Shown: positions 1 to 9,400 of the stretch, piece after piece
Numbering within the stretch: position 1 is the stretch's first letter
Layout: every line of letters starts with the position of its first letter
Assembly (NCBI GenBank): GCA_019931185.1
Contig: JAINDK010000044.1
Location: 1 to 48,920 of the forward strand
Direction: 5' to 3'
Length of the DNA: 48,920 nucleotides
DNA from: Bryobacter sp. CoA8 C33
Lineage (GTDB): Bacteria; Acidobacteriota; Terriglobia; Bryobacterales; Bryobacteraceae
The notes under the pieces: model-generated
Told to the model about the DNA's origin: nothing
Database searches by the model: none
Seen by the model: the letters and a program-made list of their open reading frames with translations, nothing else
Made by a program: the position numbers and the translations under genes

Positions 1-275
1 CCCACGTGGATCCAGTTCTTTCTCCCCAGCGCCACGCCGCGCATCGAGTTCTCCGCCAAGTTATTACTAAGTTCCAACTCTCCCTGTTCCAGCACAAGAC
101 TCAGCCGCTTCCACAGTGACCGCGTGTAGTTCACGGCCTTGCCGAACTCGCTCGCCGGCAACGCTTCCCGCCCCAGGCGTTCGAGTTCCCGCCGCAACTC
201 ATCGAGCAGCGGCGCCATCTTCTCGCGGCGCAACGCCAGCCGCTCCGCCGCCTCGAGCCCGCAGGCCCGCGCCTC
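1..275 (-). pseudogene. IS66-family transposase, C-terminal fragment
   Basis: Reading the minus strand from about 275 down to the window edge gives an open frame typical of the C-terminal part of IS66 transposases. A helical segment ([19 protein letters not shown]) is followed by a match to the family's 'GKAxNYxxxxWxxL' segment and then by 'NNLAENSMRGVALGRKNW', which carries the last acidic residue of the DDE triad (the Glu in AEN). The element continues off the left edge. The N-terminal half is missing: the reading frame runs straight into unrelated IS5-like sequence near 275-299, so this copy was cut by a later insertion or deletion. It is certainly non-functional within this window. The family call is from recognised motifs, not a database search. 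Confidence 0.75.
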
Positions 276-298
276 CCCAAATCAACGCAAACGGAGCA

Positions 299-472
299 AA
301 ACAACAGGATGGTAGAGCTCTGCGCCGCTACCGCGGACGATGGAAGGTGGAGCGTCTTTTTGCCTGGCTCCAACACTTCCGCCGGCTGGTCACCCGCTGG
401 GAATATCATGCCGAAAACTTCCTCGGCTTTGTTCGGCTCGGCTGCCTTAAACTGCTGCTTCGATATTTATGA
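299..472 (+). pseudogene. IS5-family transposase, C-terminal fragment
   Basis: About 58 codons ending in a TGA at 470-472 match the C-terminus of IS5-group transposases: a '[21 protein letters not shown]' type segment, '[17 protein letters not shown]', and a final leucine-rich helix. The conserved Glu of the DDE site lies in 'KVER'. Upstream codons in the same frame are low-complexity Pro/Ala/Arg sequence antisense to the IS66 remnant and are not part of the transposase, so no start codon is assigned. This is a 3' remnant abutting the IS66 fragment. No flanking target duplication or terminal inverted repeat could be recognised. Confidence 0.75.
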
Positions 473-638
473 GACTGGTTCTAGTGTGTGGTTGATTTGT
501 TCGTGGCGGCGGGATGCCTGTCCTCAATCACGCTGCCAAATTTGGGTAGCGGTGGCAAGGACTCGATTTCCACAATCCGCCATGGCGACGGCTGTGGAAA
601 ACCCTTATCTCAACCCTTCTCCTTTGGAGCAACTATAA

Positions 639-882
639 GGTTGAAATGGCGGCGACTGAAGACTTTTGAGAAGCTGGCGCAGACGCTGCTACGGCACGAA
701 GAAGGGCTACTGAACTACTGCCGGGTGAAGGTTCCGTTTGGTGTTGTGGAGGCCGTCAACGGGAAGATCAAGGCGCTTATGCGGCGCGGCCGGGGATGCG
801 CAGCCTGCGCTACCTACTGCTCAAGGCTAAGCAGATGGCGGCTTTCAAGACCGAATTTGTGGTCATGAGGAAAGTGGCCTGA
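639..882 (+). pseudogene. ISL3-family transposase C-terminus with a frameshift
   Basis: The first part of this stretch reads as the conserved ISL3 C-terminal block (FEKLAQTLLRH, LLNYCRVKVPFGVVEAVNG, ALMRRGRG). After 'RRGRG', at about 792-797, the expected 'Y/F-R-x-L-R-Y-L-L-L-K-A' continuation is in another frame: SLRYLLLKAKQMAAF followed by TEFVVMRKVA and a TGA at 880-882. One missing base at the 'gggatgcgc' position explains the shift. The N-terminal domains and most of the DDE region are absent. The 166 bases between this fragment and the IS5 remnant (473-638), and the bases from 883 to 992, show no recognisable gene; they may contain IS ends. Confidence 0.75.
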
Positions 883-992
883 TATGCGGGTTCCTTCACA
901 TTCTCGTTCAGAGCCGAAGAATTCAGCAACAAAGCGAATTCACTCTCTACAAATCAACCACTTACCAAATCCATAAACCCAATTCCAAGCCC

Positions 993-1430
993 CTACCGCT
1001 GCTCCCGCAGCGACTGATCCGCCAGATCACCCAACACCGGCAGCCGGTACTTTTCGCGCTGGCTCGCCTTCACCATCAGATAAATCGAAACCAGCACATA
1101 GACCAGCCGCACCATCCGGTGCAGCATCCTCGGCCACCCCACAACCGTATCCAAAATCTCCTCAATCACCCAGCTATACAGCAACCACGCACCCATCAGA
1201 TACAAACCCTGAAACGCATGGAACCGCGTATCCCGCTCCCGCCGGTACCGTTCCCCCGCCAAAACAGAAATCGCCGCGATCCAACCCACATATGGCAAAT
1301 AGCAAAGGACCGCTGCCGTCCGGCCGGAAGGCTGCCCCGCCTCCCCCCCGGCCTTCTGCCCCACCCCGCAACGCAAACAGAACTGATCCGCATCTTGAAC
1401 CGCATTCCCGCACTGGCTGCAATATGGCAT
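993..1430 (-). CDS. Zinc-ribbon membrane protein (DUF4870/Tic20-like)
   Basis: A 145-residue protein. An N-terminal zinc ribbon has four cysteines in two CxxC knuckles (C4/C7 and C18/C21), followed by a glycine-rich linker and a small membrane domain of about three hydrophobic segments (roughly residues 38-60, 70-95 and 105-121). The segment 'RDTRFHAFQGLYL' is the signature of the DUF4870/Tic20-like family ('R.HA.QAL'). The protein is predicted to sit in the inner membrane with the zinc ribbon in the cytoplasm; its function is unknown. The ATG at 1428-1430 is the first start of the frame that keeps the zinc ribbon intact. It stands alone between the IS remnants and the divergent gene at 1501. 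Confidence 0.7.
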   Translation of the reverse strand: MPYCSQCGNAVQDADQFCLRCGVGQKAGGEAGQPSGRTAAVLCYLPYVGWIAAISVLAGERYRRERDTRFHAFQGLYLMGAWLLYSWVIEEILDTVVGWPRMLHRMVRLVYVLVSIYLMVKASQREKYRLPVLGDLADQSLREQR

Positions 1431-1500
1431 CTTTCGTCCTCCACATTTTATACGCCACCACCCGCTGAAAGGTTCACCCTTCCGGTGCTAGCTTGGATCT

Positions 1501-2493
1501 ATGCGCTGGCTCCTTCTTCTGACCCTCCTCGCCTTCTCCCTTTCCGCCAAAGACCTCAAAATCTACTTCATCGACGTCGAAGGCGGCCAAGCCACTCTCA
1601 TCGTCACCCCCAAAGGCGAAAGCATGCTCGTCGATACCGGCTGGCCCGGTAACAATAGCCGCGACGCCGAACGCATCGCCACCCAAGCCAAAAAAGCCGG
1701 CATCAAACAAATCGACTGGCTCCTCATCACCCATTACCACACAGATCACGTCGGCGGCATCACCACCCTCATGGACAAAATGAAGATCGTCCGCCTCATC
1801 AGCCACGGCCCCAATACCGAAACCGGCAAAAACGCCGAACAGCTCAGCCGCCAATACGCCGAAGCCAAGGAAAAACTCCAGGAACTCATCGTCAAGTCCG
1901 GCGATCGCATCCCCTTGAAGGACGTCGAAATCGAAGTCATCACCGCCCGCGGCAATGTCCTCAACAAAGCCGCCGCCATCGCCACCGGCGCCGCTGACAA
2001 CCCCCTATGCGGCGCTGCCACCCGCAAGGACGACGACCCCACCGAAAACGCCCGCAGCATTGGCTTCCTCCTCAAATTCGGCCAGTTCCGCATGCTCGAT
2101 CTCGCCGACCTCACCTGGAATAAGGAAATGGAAGTCGCCTGCCCCCTCAACAAAGTCGGCAAAGTCGACCTCTACCTCACCAACCACCACGGCCTCTGGG
2201 CCAGCAATAATCCCGCCCTTGTCCATGCCCTCGGCGCCAAAGCCATCGTCATGAATAACGGCGACAAAAAAGGCGGCGATGCCCCCGCCATCGATAGCAT
2301 GCGCGCCGCCCCCGGCCTCCAGCACTTCTGGCAGTTGCACTATTCCATCAAGGCCGGCAAGGACCACAACGCCGACGATCCCTATATCGCCAACCTCACC
2401 TCCCCTGGCGGCTTCCACTTCGAGCTCACCGCCAAGGCCGACGGTAAATTCACCATCGTCAATCAGCGGAATAAGTTCACCAAGAGTTACTAG
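1501..2493 (+). CDS. Secreted metallo-beta-lactamase-fold hydrolase
   Basis: A 330-residue protein with a short signal peptide (hydrophobic residues 3-15, then Ala-Lys). The metallo-beta-lactamase signature HxHxDH is intact in 'THYHTDHVGG' (H78, H80, D82, H83), so a binuclear metal site is expected. The overall pattern (IDVEGGQATLI near residue 24, LVDTG at 43-47, and 'LYLTNHHG' late in the chain) matches the ComEC/Rec2-like extracytoplasmic branch, which in ComEC degrades DNA during uptake. The substrate here cannot be told from sequence. The stop at 2491-2493 is one base from the GTG start of the MBOAT gene, so the three genes 1501-5196 are very likely one operon. A role in polymer modification would be inferred from context only. 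Confidence 0.75.
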   Translation: MRWLLLLTLLAFSLSAKDLKIYFIDVEGGQATLIVTPKGESMLVDTGWPGNNSRDAERIATQAKKAGIKQIDWLLITHYHTDHVGGITTLMDKMKIVRLISHGPNTETGKNAEQLSRQYAEAKEKLQELIVKSGDRIPLKDVEIEVITARGNVLNKAAAIATGAADNPLCGAATRKDDDPTENARSIGFLLKFGQFRMLDLADLTWNKEMEVACPLNKVGKVDLYLTNHHGLWASNNPALVHALGAKAIVMNNGDKKGGDAPAIDSMRAAPGLQHFWQLHYSIKAGKDHNADDPYIANLTSPGGFHFELTAKADGKFTIVNQRNKFTKSY

Positions 2494-2494
2494 C

Positions 2495-3859
2495 GTGCTT
2501 CTTACCGGGTCCGCGTACTTTGTCTTCCTCGCGGGCGTATTTTTCCTTTATTGGGCCGTCGCCCGCTGGCGGCTTCCGGCTCTCGCCGTTGTGTTGAGTG
2601 CCAACTACTTCTTCTATGCCCGCTGGGACCTCGCCTATCTGGCCATCATCCCCATGGCCAGCCTGCTCGACTTTGCCCTCGCCCGTGGCCTCGACGCCTC
2701 GAAACATGTCCCCATCCGCCGCCTCCTGCTCGCCCTCAGCCTCCTGGTCAATTTGAGTCTCCTCGCCACCCTCAAATACATCCCCGCCTTCTATCATCCC
2801 TGGCAATGGACCCTCCCCCTCGGCCTCAGCTTCTATTGCTTCCAGGCCCTCAGCTACACCATCGATGTCTACCGCCGCGACGCCAAATCCACCCCCAGTC
2901 TCCTCGCTCACCTCACCGCCGTCAGCTTCTTTCCCACCATCCTTGCCGGGCCCATCACCCGCGTCTCCAGCCTCCTGCCCCAGCTCGAAAAACCCAAAAA
3001 ACTCTCCCCCGCCGACGGCAGCCGCGCCCTCTTCCTCATCGGCCTCGGCGCCATGAAAAAACTCCTCATCGCCGACTACCTCGCCGACAACCTCGTCAAC
3101 CGGGTCTTCGATTTCCCCAAACTCTACAGCGGCTTCGAAGTCCTCGCCGGCGTCTATGGCTATGCCCTCCAGCTCTACTTCGATTTCTCCGGCTACTCCG
3201 ATGTCGCCCTCGGCAGTGCCCTCCTGCTCGGCCTCAAAATCCCTGTCAACTTCAACATGCCCTACTCCGCCATCAACATCGCCGAGTTCTGGCGCCGCTG
3301 GCACATCAGTCTCTCCTCCTGGCTCCGCGACTACGTCTACTTCAGCTTCCCCGGCCTCCGCGGCCCCTTCATGCCCTACCTCGCCCTCACCCTCACCATG
3401 GTCCTCGGCGGCCTCTGGCACGGCGCCAGCATCAACTTCCTGCTCTGGGGCGCCTGGCACGGCCTCGGCCTCGCCGCCTGCCGCGCCTGGCAGCAATGGC
3501 GCGCCCCGCGCAAATGGGACCACTGGCTCAGCCGCGCCCTCGCCACCTTCTTCACCGTCCAGTTCGTGTGCTGCGGCTGGATCTTCTTCCGCGCCTCCAG
3601 CTTCGATAGCGCCCTCGATATCCTCACCCGCATTGCCAGCCTCACCTTCGCCACCGCCAACCTCAGCGGCCCCATCCTCCTCATCGCCGCCATCGCCCTC
3701 GCCGGCCACTACGCCCCTCGCCTCTGGCTCGACCGCTCCGAAGCCCTCTTCGCCCGCGCCCCCTTCTTCGCTCAGGCCGCCCTCCTCCTCCTGCTCGCCT
3801 TCAGCATCCAATACGTCGCCGCCACCGGTAGCGCCCCCTTCGTCTACACCCAGTTCTAG
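2495..3859 (+). CDS. MBOAT-family O-acyltransferase (AlgI-like)
   Basis: A polytopic membrane protein of 454 residues if the GTG at 2495 is used. The open frame extends further upstream to 2279, but that extension is an out-of-frame shadow of the preceding gene. Many hydrophobic segments, 'LPLGLSFYCFQALSYTIDVYR', 'FDFSGYSDVALG', 'FWRRWHISLSSWLRDYVY' and 'GGLWHGASINFLLWGAWHG' are hallmarks of the AlgI/DltB/PatA branch of membrane-bound O-acyltransferases; the His of 'LWHGA' is the catalytic residue of the family. These enzymes move acyl groups, usually acetyl, across the inner membrane to extracellular polysaccharides. The SGNH gene 8 bases downstream is the usual periplasmic partner. Exopolysaccharide O-acetylation is inferred; no polymer biosynthesis genes lie in the window. 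Confidence 0.88.
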   Translation: MLLTGSAYFVFLAGVFFLYWAVARWRLPALAVVLSANYFFYARWDLAYLAIIPMASLLDFALARGLDASKHVPIRRLLLALSLLVNLSLLATLKYIPAFYHPWQWTLPLGLSFYCFQALSYTIDVYRRDAKSTPSLLAHLTAVSFFPTILAGPITRVSSLLPQLEKPKKLSPADGSRALFLIGLGAMKKLLIADYLADNLVNRVFDFPKLYSGFEVLAGVYGYALQLYFDFSGYSDVALGSALLLGLKIPVNFNMPYSAINIAEFWRRWHISLSSWLRDYVYFSFPGLRGPFMPYLALTLTMVLGGLWHGASINFLLWGAWHGLGLAACRAWQQWRAPRKWDHWLSRALATFFTVQFVCCGWIFFRASSFDSALDILTRIASLTFATANLSGPILLIAAIALAGHYAPRLWLDRSEALFARAPFFAQAALLLLLAFSIQYVAATGSAPFVYTQF

Positions 3860-3867
3860 AGAACCCC

Positions 3868-5196
3868 ATGGATTCCCCCCGGAAGACTCTCGCCACCGTC
3901 GCCGCCCTCGCGCTCCTCGCCCTCGCCTCCGGCCGCTTCCCCTCTGCCCAACTCCTTTCCTCCCTGCTCGATTTCCACTGGAGCCGCCTCTGGCCCATGC
4001 CCCCCGTCGCCGAAGCCCAACTCCAATCCTCCTCCGCCCCCCAAGCCACCCCCGCCCGCCGCGCCGTCGAACCCCTCTCCGATCCCACCTTCAGCCTCGC
4101 CCCCTTCTACGAAGCCATCGAACGCATTGAAAGCGGCCAGCCCGGCGCACGCCTCCGCCTCGCCCACTACGGCGATTCCCCCACTACCGCCGACCTCATC
4201 ACCGCCGACATCCGCGCCCTCCTCCAAAAACGCTTCGGCGACGCTGGCCACGGCTTCTATCTCATCGATAAACCCTGGGCCTGGTATGGCCACCGCGGCA
4301 TCGACAGCAGCTCGAGCGGCTGGCAAATCGATGCCTCCAACCTCGTCCGCGACAAGGACGGTTTCTATGGCTACGGCGGCGTCAGCTTCCGCGGCGGCCC
4401 TGGCAGCCGCGCTCGCTTCCGCCTCCGCGATACCTCCGCCTCACAGGTCGAAGTCGCCTTCCGCAAGCTCCCCTCCGGCGGCCTCCTCCTCCTCGATGCC
4501 TGCCAGTCCAGCTCCACCCCAGTCCCCACCGCCGGCGAGAACGAAGATGGCTGGGCCCTCTTCCCCATCCCTCCCGATTGCCGCGATTTCACCCTCCACG
4601 TCGAAGCCGGCCCCGTCCGTCTCTATGGCATCGACTTGCTCAACGGCTCCCCTGGCGTCGTCTACGACAGCCTCGGCCTCAATGGCGCCTACATCAGCGT
4701 CCTGTCCAAGTTCCTCGGCCAGCAGCACTGGACCGCCCAACTGCAACACTACGCCCCCGATGCCATCATCATCAACTACGGCACCAACGAAAGCGTCTAC
4801 GCCGCCTTCGTCGATACCGTCTTTGAGAACGAACTCCGCCAGGCCATCGAACGCATCCGCGCCGCGCTCCCCGGCACAAGCATCCTCTTGATGAGCCCCA
4901 TGGACCGCGGCGAGCGCGACGGCTCCGGAGCCATCCAAACCGCCCCCGCCCTCGCCCGCCTCGTCGAAATCGAAAAACGCGTCGCCGCCTCCGAACGCAT
5001 CGCCTTCTTCAATACCTTCGAGGCCATGGGCGGCAACGGCACCATGGCCCGCTGGTACAACGCCGAGCCCCGCCTCGTCGGCGCCGATTTCATCCACCCC
5101 ATGCCCGCCGGCGCCCGCCTCGTCGGCAACCTCGTCTACAAAGCCATCCTCGATGGCTACAACCGCTTCAAAACCGCCCGCCGCTCCGCCCGCTAA
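3868..5196 (+). CDS. SGNH/GDSL-type hydrolase, partner of the MBOAT acyltransferase
   Basis: A 442-residue protein with an N-terminal hydrophobic anchor or signal (about residues 8-20) and a Pro/Ala-rich linker. The SGNH nucleophile motif is 'YGDSPTTAD' (GDS at 102-104). A block III-like 'INYGTNES' supplies the Gly and Asn. The terminal DxxH motif is D407-F-I-H410. It is predicted to act in the periplasm. In MBOAT systems, SGNH proteins of this type (AlgX/AlgJ, WssF-like) take the acyl group passed across the membrane and load it on the polymer, and such function is inferred here from the 8-base spacing to the MBOAT gene. A plain secreted esterase is the alternative. A short inverted repeat (GGAAA...TTTCC) follows the stop but lacks a U-tract. 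Confidence 0.82.
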   Translation: MDSPRKTLATVAALALLALASGRFPSAQLLSSLLDFHWSRLWPMPPVAEAQLQSSSAPQATPARRAVEPLSDPTFSLAPFYEAIERIESGQPGARLRLAHYGDSPTTADLITADIRALLQKRFGDAGHGFYLIDKPWAWYGHRGIDSSSSGWQIDASNLVRDKDGFYGYGGVSFRGGPGSRARFRLRDTSASQVEVAFRKLPSGGLLLLDACQSSSTPVPTAGENEDGWALFPIPPDCRDFTLHVEAGPVRLYGIDLLNGSPGVVYDSLGLNGAYISVLSKFLGQQHWTAQLQHYAPDAIIINYGTNESVYAAFVDTVFENELRQAIERIRAALPGTSILLMSPMDRGERDGSGAIQTAPALARLVEIEKRVAASERIAFFNTFEAMGGNGTMARWYNAEPRLVGADFIHPMPAGARLVGNLVYKAILDGYNRFKTARRSAR

Positions 5197-5234
5197 GGAA
5201 ACGTTTTCCCTCCCGCGCACGTAATAGTAAGTGA

Positions 5235-6437
5235 ATGATGCGCTCCACACGGCCTACCCTCTCCCTCCTCGGCCTCGCGCTCGGCTTGTCCCCCCTCGCC
5301 CTGCCCTACCAGGATCCGCCCGTCGTCTTCAAAAGCGATGTCTCCCTCGTTCGCGTCGATGTCCAGGCCATCAGCTCCACCAACCAGATCCTCGATAGCC
5401 TCCGCCGCGAGGATTTCGAGCTCCGCGAATCCGGCCAACCCCGCGAGATCGTCAATTTCGGCCGCGAAAACCTCCCCCTCGATCTCGTCCTCCTGCTCGA
5501 TGTCAGCGGCAGCATGCGCCCCCATGTCGAACGCATTGCCGATGCCGCCCACCAAGCCCTCCGCGTGCTTGGCAATGAAGACCGCGTCGCCCTCCTCGTC
5601 TTTGACCGCCGCACCCGCGCCAGCATGCCCTTCAAGTCGAACCACGACGAAATCGTCCGTGGCTTCGAGCAGCTTCTCGATCGCGAAAGCTTCAACGGTG
5701 GCACCGATATCACCCGCGCCCTGTTCGATGCCAGCGATTACCTCAAGCGCAACGCCCGCCCCGAGGCCCGCCGCGCCATCGTCATCCTCACCGACGACCG
5801 CACCGAGTTCAATCGCGATGACTCCGGCGTCGGCCGCTCCCTGGAAGACAACAATATCGTCCTCAGCGCCTTGCTCGCCCCCGATGCCATCGGCGGCGCC
5901 CGCGGCGGGCGCATCCCCACCAGCAGCCGCCGCGGCGGTGGCATGAACTGGCCCGGTGGCCTCGGCGGCATCATCATCGGCGGCGGCCGCATCCCCGGCG
6001 GCAATCGCATCCCCGGCGGCCTCGGCGGTCTGCGCTCCGCCGGCACCGCCGAAATCGCCCGCGCCTCTGGCGGCGATAGCATGAGCGTCGACAACGCCTC
6101 CGCCCTCGAAGACACCCTCATCCGCATCCGCCAAAGCTACGCTCTTTACTTCCAGGTCCCCGAAGGCGCCCGCTCCGGTGAAAAACGCTCCATCGAAGTC
6201 CGCCTCAGCCTCACCGCCGCCCGCCGATACCCCAACTCTCAACTCCTCTACCGCTCCAGCTACAGCGCCGTCGAGTCCGCCCCGAGCCCCGCCCCCCCCG
6301 TCATCACCCGCCGCAACCCCGAACCCGCCGCTAGCCCCACCGTCACTGAGCCTGGCAGCGGTCCAGTCCCCACCGTAGCCGCCGAGCCCGAAAACAAAGG
6401 CGGATTCCGCCGCATCAAGCCCGGCGAAAAACCCTGA
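5235..6437 (+). CDS. Acidobacterial VWFA-domain secreted protein
   Basis: A 400-residue protein with a signal peptide (residues 1-25; the second Met codon at 5238 is an equally good start). 'SDVSLVRVDVQA' followed by 'LRREDFELRESG' is the typical front of the acidobacterial VWFA-related family. The von Willebrand A domain carries a complete MIDAS metal site: DVSGS at 89-93, Thr of 'GGTDIT' near 157, and Asp of 'ILTDDRT' near 187. A long insertion of about 47 residues rich in glycine with GGRIP/GGNRIP-type repeats lies at 220-266, after which the domain resumes. The C-terminus is Pro-rich. The family is secreted and is presumed to bind proteins or matrix; no partner is known. It follows the SGNH gene by 38 bases. 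Confidence 0.82.
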   Translation: MMRSTRPTLSLLGLALGLSPLALPYQDPPVVFKSDVSLVRVDVQAISSTNQILDSLRREDFELRESGQPREIVNFGRENLPLDLVLLLDVSGSMRPHVERIADAAHQALRVLGNEDRVALLVFDRRTRASMPFKSNHDEIVRGFEQLLDRESFNGGTDITRALFDASDYLKRNARPEARRAIVILTDDRTEFNRDDSGVGRSLEDNNIVLSALLAPDAIGGARGGRIPTSSRRGGGMNWPGGLGGIIIGGGRIPGGNRIPGGLGGLRSAGTAEIARASGGDSMSVDNASALEDTLIRIRQSYALYFQVPEGARSGEKRSIEVRLSLTAARRYPNSQLLYRSSYSAVESAPSPAPPVITRRNPEPAASPTVTEPGSGPVPTVAAEPENKGGFRRIKPGEKP

Positions 6438-6447
6438 CCGTGTCAGC

Positions 6448-9400
6448 ATGGAGGGAATGACCTTCGATTCCCTTTCTCCCGGACAAGCCCTCAGCGGATT
6501 CACCGCCGAAGCCCGCTATCGCAACTCGGCCGGTGAGCCCATCGGAGCCCGCTTCCGTCATATTCCCTCCGGCCTCGTGCTCGATCTCATCACCATTCAG
6601 ACCGTTCCTCAGGCCTTCCTCACCGTTCATACCTTCCCGGTTTCCAACAAAGGCGAGCCCCACACCCAGGAACATCTCGTGCTCGGCAAAGGCAACGCCG
6701 GCCGCGCCGTCGCCGCCCGCGAAACCCTTTCGCTAGTCGAATCGACAGCCTTCACCCAGCAGCTCAAAACTTGCTACCCCTTCGCCGCCAATGCCGGCGT
6801 CGAGTCTTTTTTCGGCCACCTCGGCCGCGCCCTCCACGCCCTGCTCCACCCCGATTACACCGACGAAGAAATCCGCCGCGAAGTGCGCCACTTCGGCGTC
6901 AAGACCAACGCCCAGGGCCAGCTCGAACTCGAGGAAAAAGGCACCATCTACACCGAGATGGTCAGCTCGAGCGCACAGCCCGGCTACCGCGTTCTCCGCG
7001 CCATGGGCCGCCTCCTTTATGGCGACCAACACCCTTGCAGCTATGACTCCGGCGGCCATCCCGCCGCTATCCGCGAAATGCTCCCCGAGGACATCCGCCG
7101 CTTCCATGCCGCCCACTACCATCTCGGCAACATGGAGTTGATCGCCTGCCTTCCCCGCGGCCTCACCCTCGAGCAAACCCTCGCCCGCTTCGATGCCATT
7201 CTCACGCCTCTCGCCGCCGGCCAGGTCCCGCGTCCCGCCTTGCGCTGGCGGGATCTGCCCGCGCCCTCGCCCGCACCCCCCAACACCACGCGGATCGTCG
7301 AGTTTCCTTCCCGCAATCCCCAACAACCCGGGCCCGCCCTGATCGCCTGGCCCGTACACCCCCGCCTCGATCTCCAGGAAGAAGGTCTCGCCGATCTCTT
7401 CGCCCAGGCCTTCGGCGGCGACCCCTCCACCAACCTTTACAAGCTCTTCATCGACTCCCAAACCCGCCGCACCGACATCGGCGCCCGCTCGATCTCCTTC
7501 AGCCTCGACAACGAAACCGATTCCTGCTTCTGCGTCTACATCCCCGATCTCGCCGTCTCGCAAGCCAACCCGGAGCGCCTCGCCGAAATCGCTTCCCTGG
7601 TCAGCGGCGAACTGCACCGCATCGCCGTCCTCGAAGACCATGGCCCCGAACTCCTCGCCTTCCACGACCGCATGCACGCCAACCTCGTCCGCATGCGCCG
7701 CTCGGCCGACAAGCTCACCAGCTCTCCCCCCGGTTTCGGCGCCCGCGGCTCCCGTGGCATCTGGCCCGGCCTGCTCCGCGACCTGAATCTCGAGCCCGGC
7801 TTCGAGAAAAACCTCCTCCAGCCCGAGCTCTTCAACTGGCTCGAAGCCCAACTGGCCACGGGTCAAAATCTCTGGCGCGGCCGCCTCGCCGCCTGGGGTC
7901 TGCTCGAACCTCCGGCTTACCACGCCGCTTCCCGGCCCTCCCCCGCCCTCCTCGAGCAGGAAGAACAGCAACTCGCCGCCCGCCTCGCCGCCGAAACCGC
8001 CCGCCTTGAGGCCCACTACGGCGCCCCCGGCCCCCAGCAGGCCCTCGCCCTCTACCAGGCCGACTTCGACCGCGCCACCGCCGAACTCGAAGACCAGATC
8101 CGCCACGACCCGCCCGCCCGCTTCATCGACACACCCCCGCTCACCCTCGACGATTCCCTCGACTGGTCGGCGAAGACCCTGGCCGGCTCTGTACCCGCCC
8201 TCAGCGGCTCCTTCCCTGGCATGGCCAGCGCTACCATCGGCCTCGCCCTCGATGCACGCTGCCTCAGCGGCCGCCAGTTGATCTATGCCGCCCTCTTGCC
8301 CAATCTCTGGAGCGGCGCCGGCTGCACCCGGGACGGCATCACTCTCAGCTACGAGGAGACCATGCAGCGCCTGCGCCGCGAGATCCTTGCCTTGTCCGCC
8401 TTCTGGTCGGCTAACCCCGCCACGGGCCGCTTCGAGCTGGTCTGGAATGCCTCCGGCAACACGCTCGAGGAGTCCCTAGCCGCCCTCGCCTGGCTCGAGG
8501 CCACGCTCCTGGCCCCCAACTGGCAGCCCGGCAATCTCCCCCGCCTGCGCGACCTCGCCGCCCAGTCAGCCAACAGCCTCCGCGGCGTCATGCAGCGCAG
8601 CGAAGAACATTGGGTCCACGAGCCCGCCCGCTCCTGGACCTACCAGCACGATTCGCACTTCCTTAGCGCCACCAACTTTCTCACCGAACAGCTTCATGTT
8701 CACCGCCTCAACTGGCTTCTGGCCGACCCCGCCTCCGCCCCGGCCTTCGAGGCTGACATCGAATACCTGGTGCATGATCTCCCCGAAGACACCCGCGCCG
8801 ACGACGAGGCCCTGCTTCGCGAACAAGCTGCCCAGGACTGGGCTACTGCCCCCGCCGAAGTGATCGCCGAACTCAATGAGCTCCGCCAGTTGCTGCTGCG
8901 CCGCGCCCACGCTCGTGTCCACCTCACCGGCTCCCCCGCCCACCTCGCCACCCTCGAGCCGCACGTCGAATCGTTGCTGGGCCAACTTTCTCCCGGCCCC
9001 GCTGCTCCCCGCCAGAGCCGTCAGCGCACCCGCCCCGTCGCCGCCCGGCTTCTGGCCCGCACCGGCCTCGCCGCCGAACCCCGCTACACCGCTCTGCTCG
9101 CCCCCAACATGCAGGGTGGCGTCCACCTTCATTCCGTGCCCGGTACGCGCATCGAAGACACCAGCGAGGACGCCTTGCTCGACTTCCTCGCCTTCAAACT
9201 CTTCTCCGGCAGTGGCCCCCACGGCATTTTCATGAAGACCTGGGCGGCTGGTCTCGCTTACTCGAATGGCCTCCGCGCCTCCGCCATGGAAGGCCGCAAT
9301 CATTACTACGCCGAGCGCACACCCCTGCTGCCGCAAACCATGCGCTTCGTCAGCGAGCAATTGAAGAACGCCCCCCGCGAGCAACCCCTCGCCGAATACG

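Noticed and set aside
2477-3811. Long minus-strand open frame (444 codons) opposite the MBOAT gene, and similar ones at 5193-6503, 6733-8106 and 4441-5250
   Set aside because: They are antisense to clear genes, have Glu/Gly/Ala-rich low-complexity translations and no known motifs; GC-rich third positions create them.
5197-5209. GGAAA-CGT-TTTCC inverted repeat after the SGNH gene
   Set aside because: Only five base pairs and no U-tract; too weak for a terminator.
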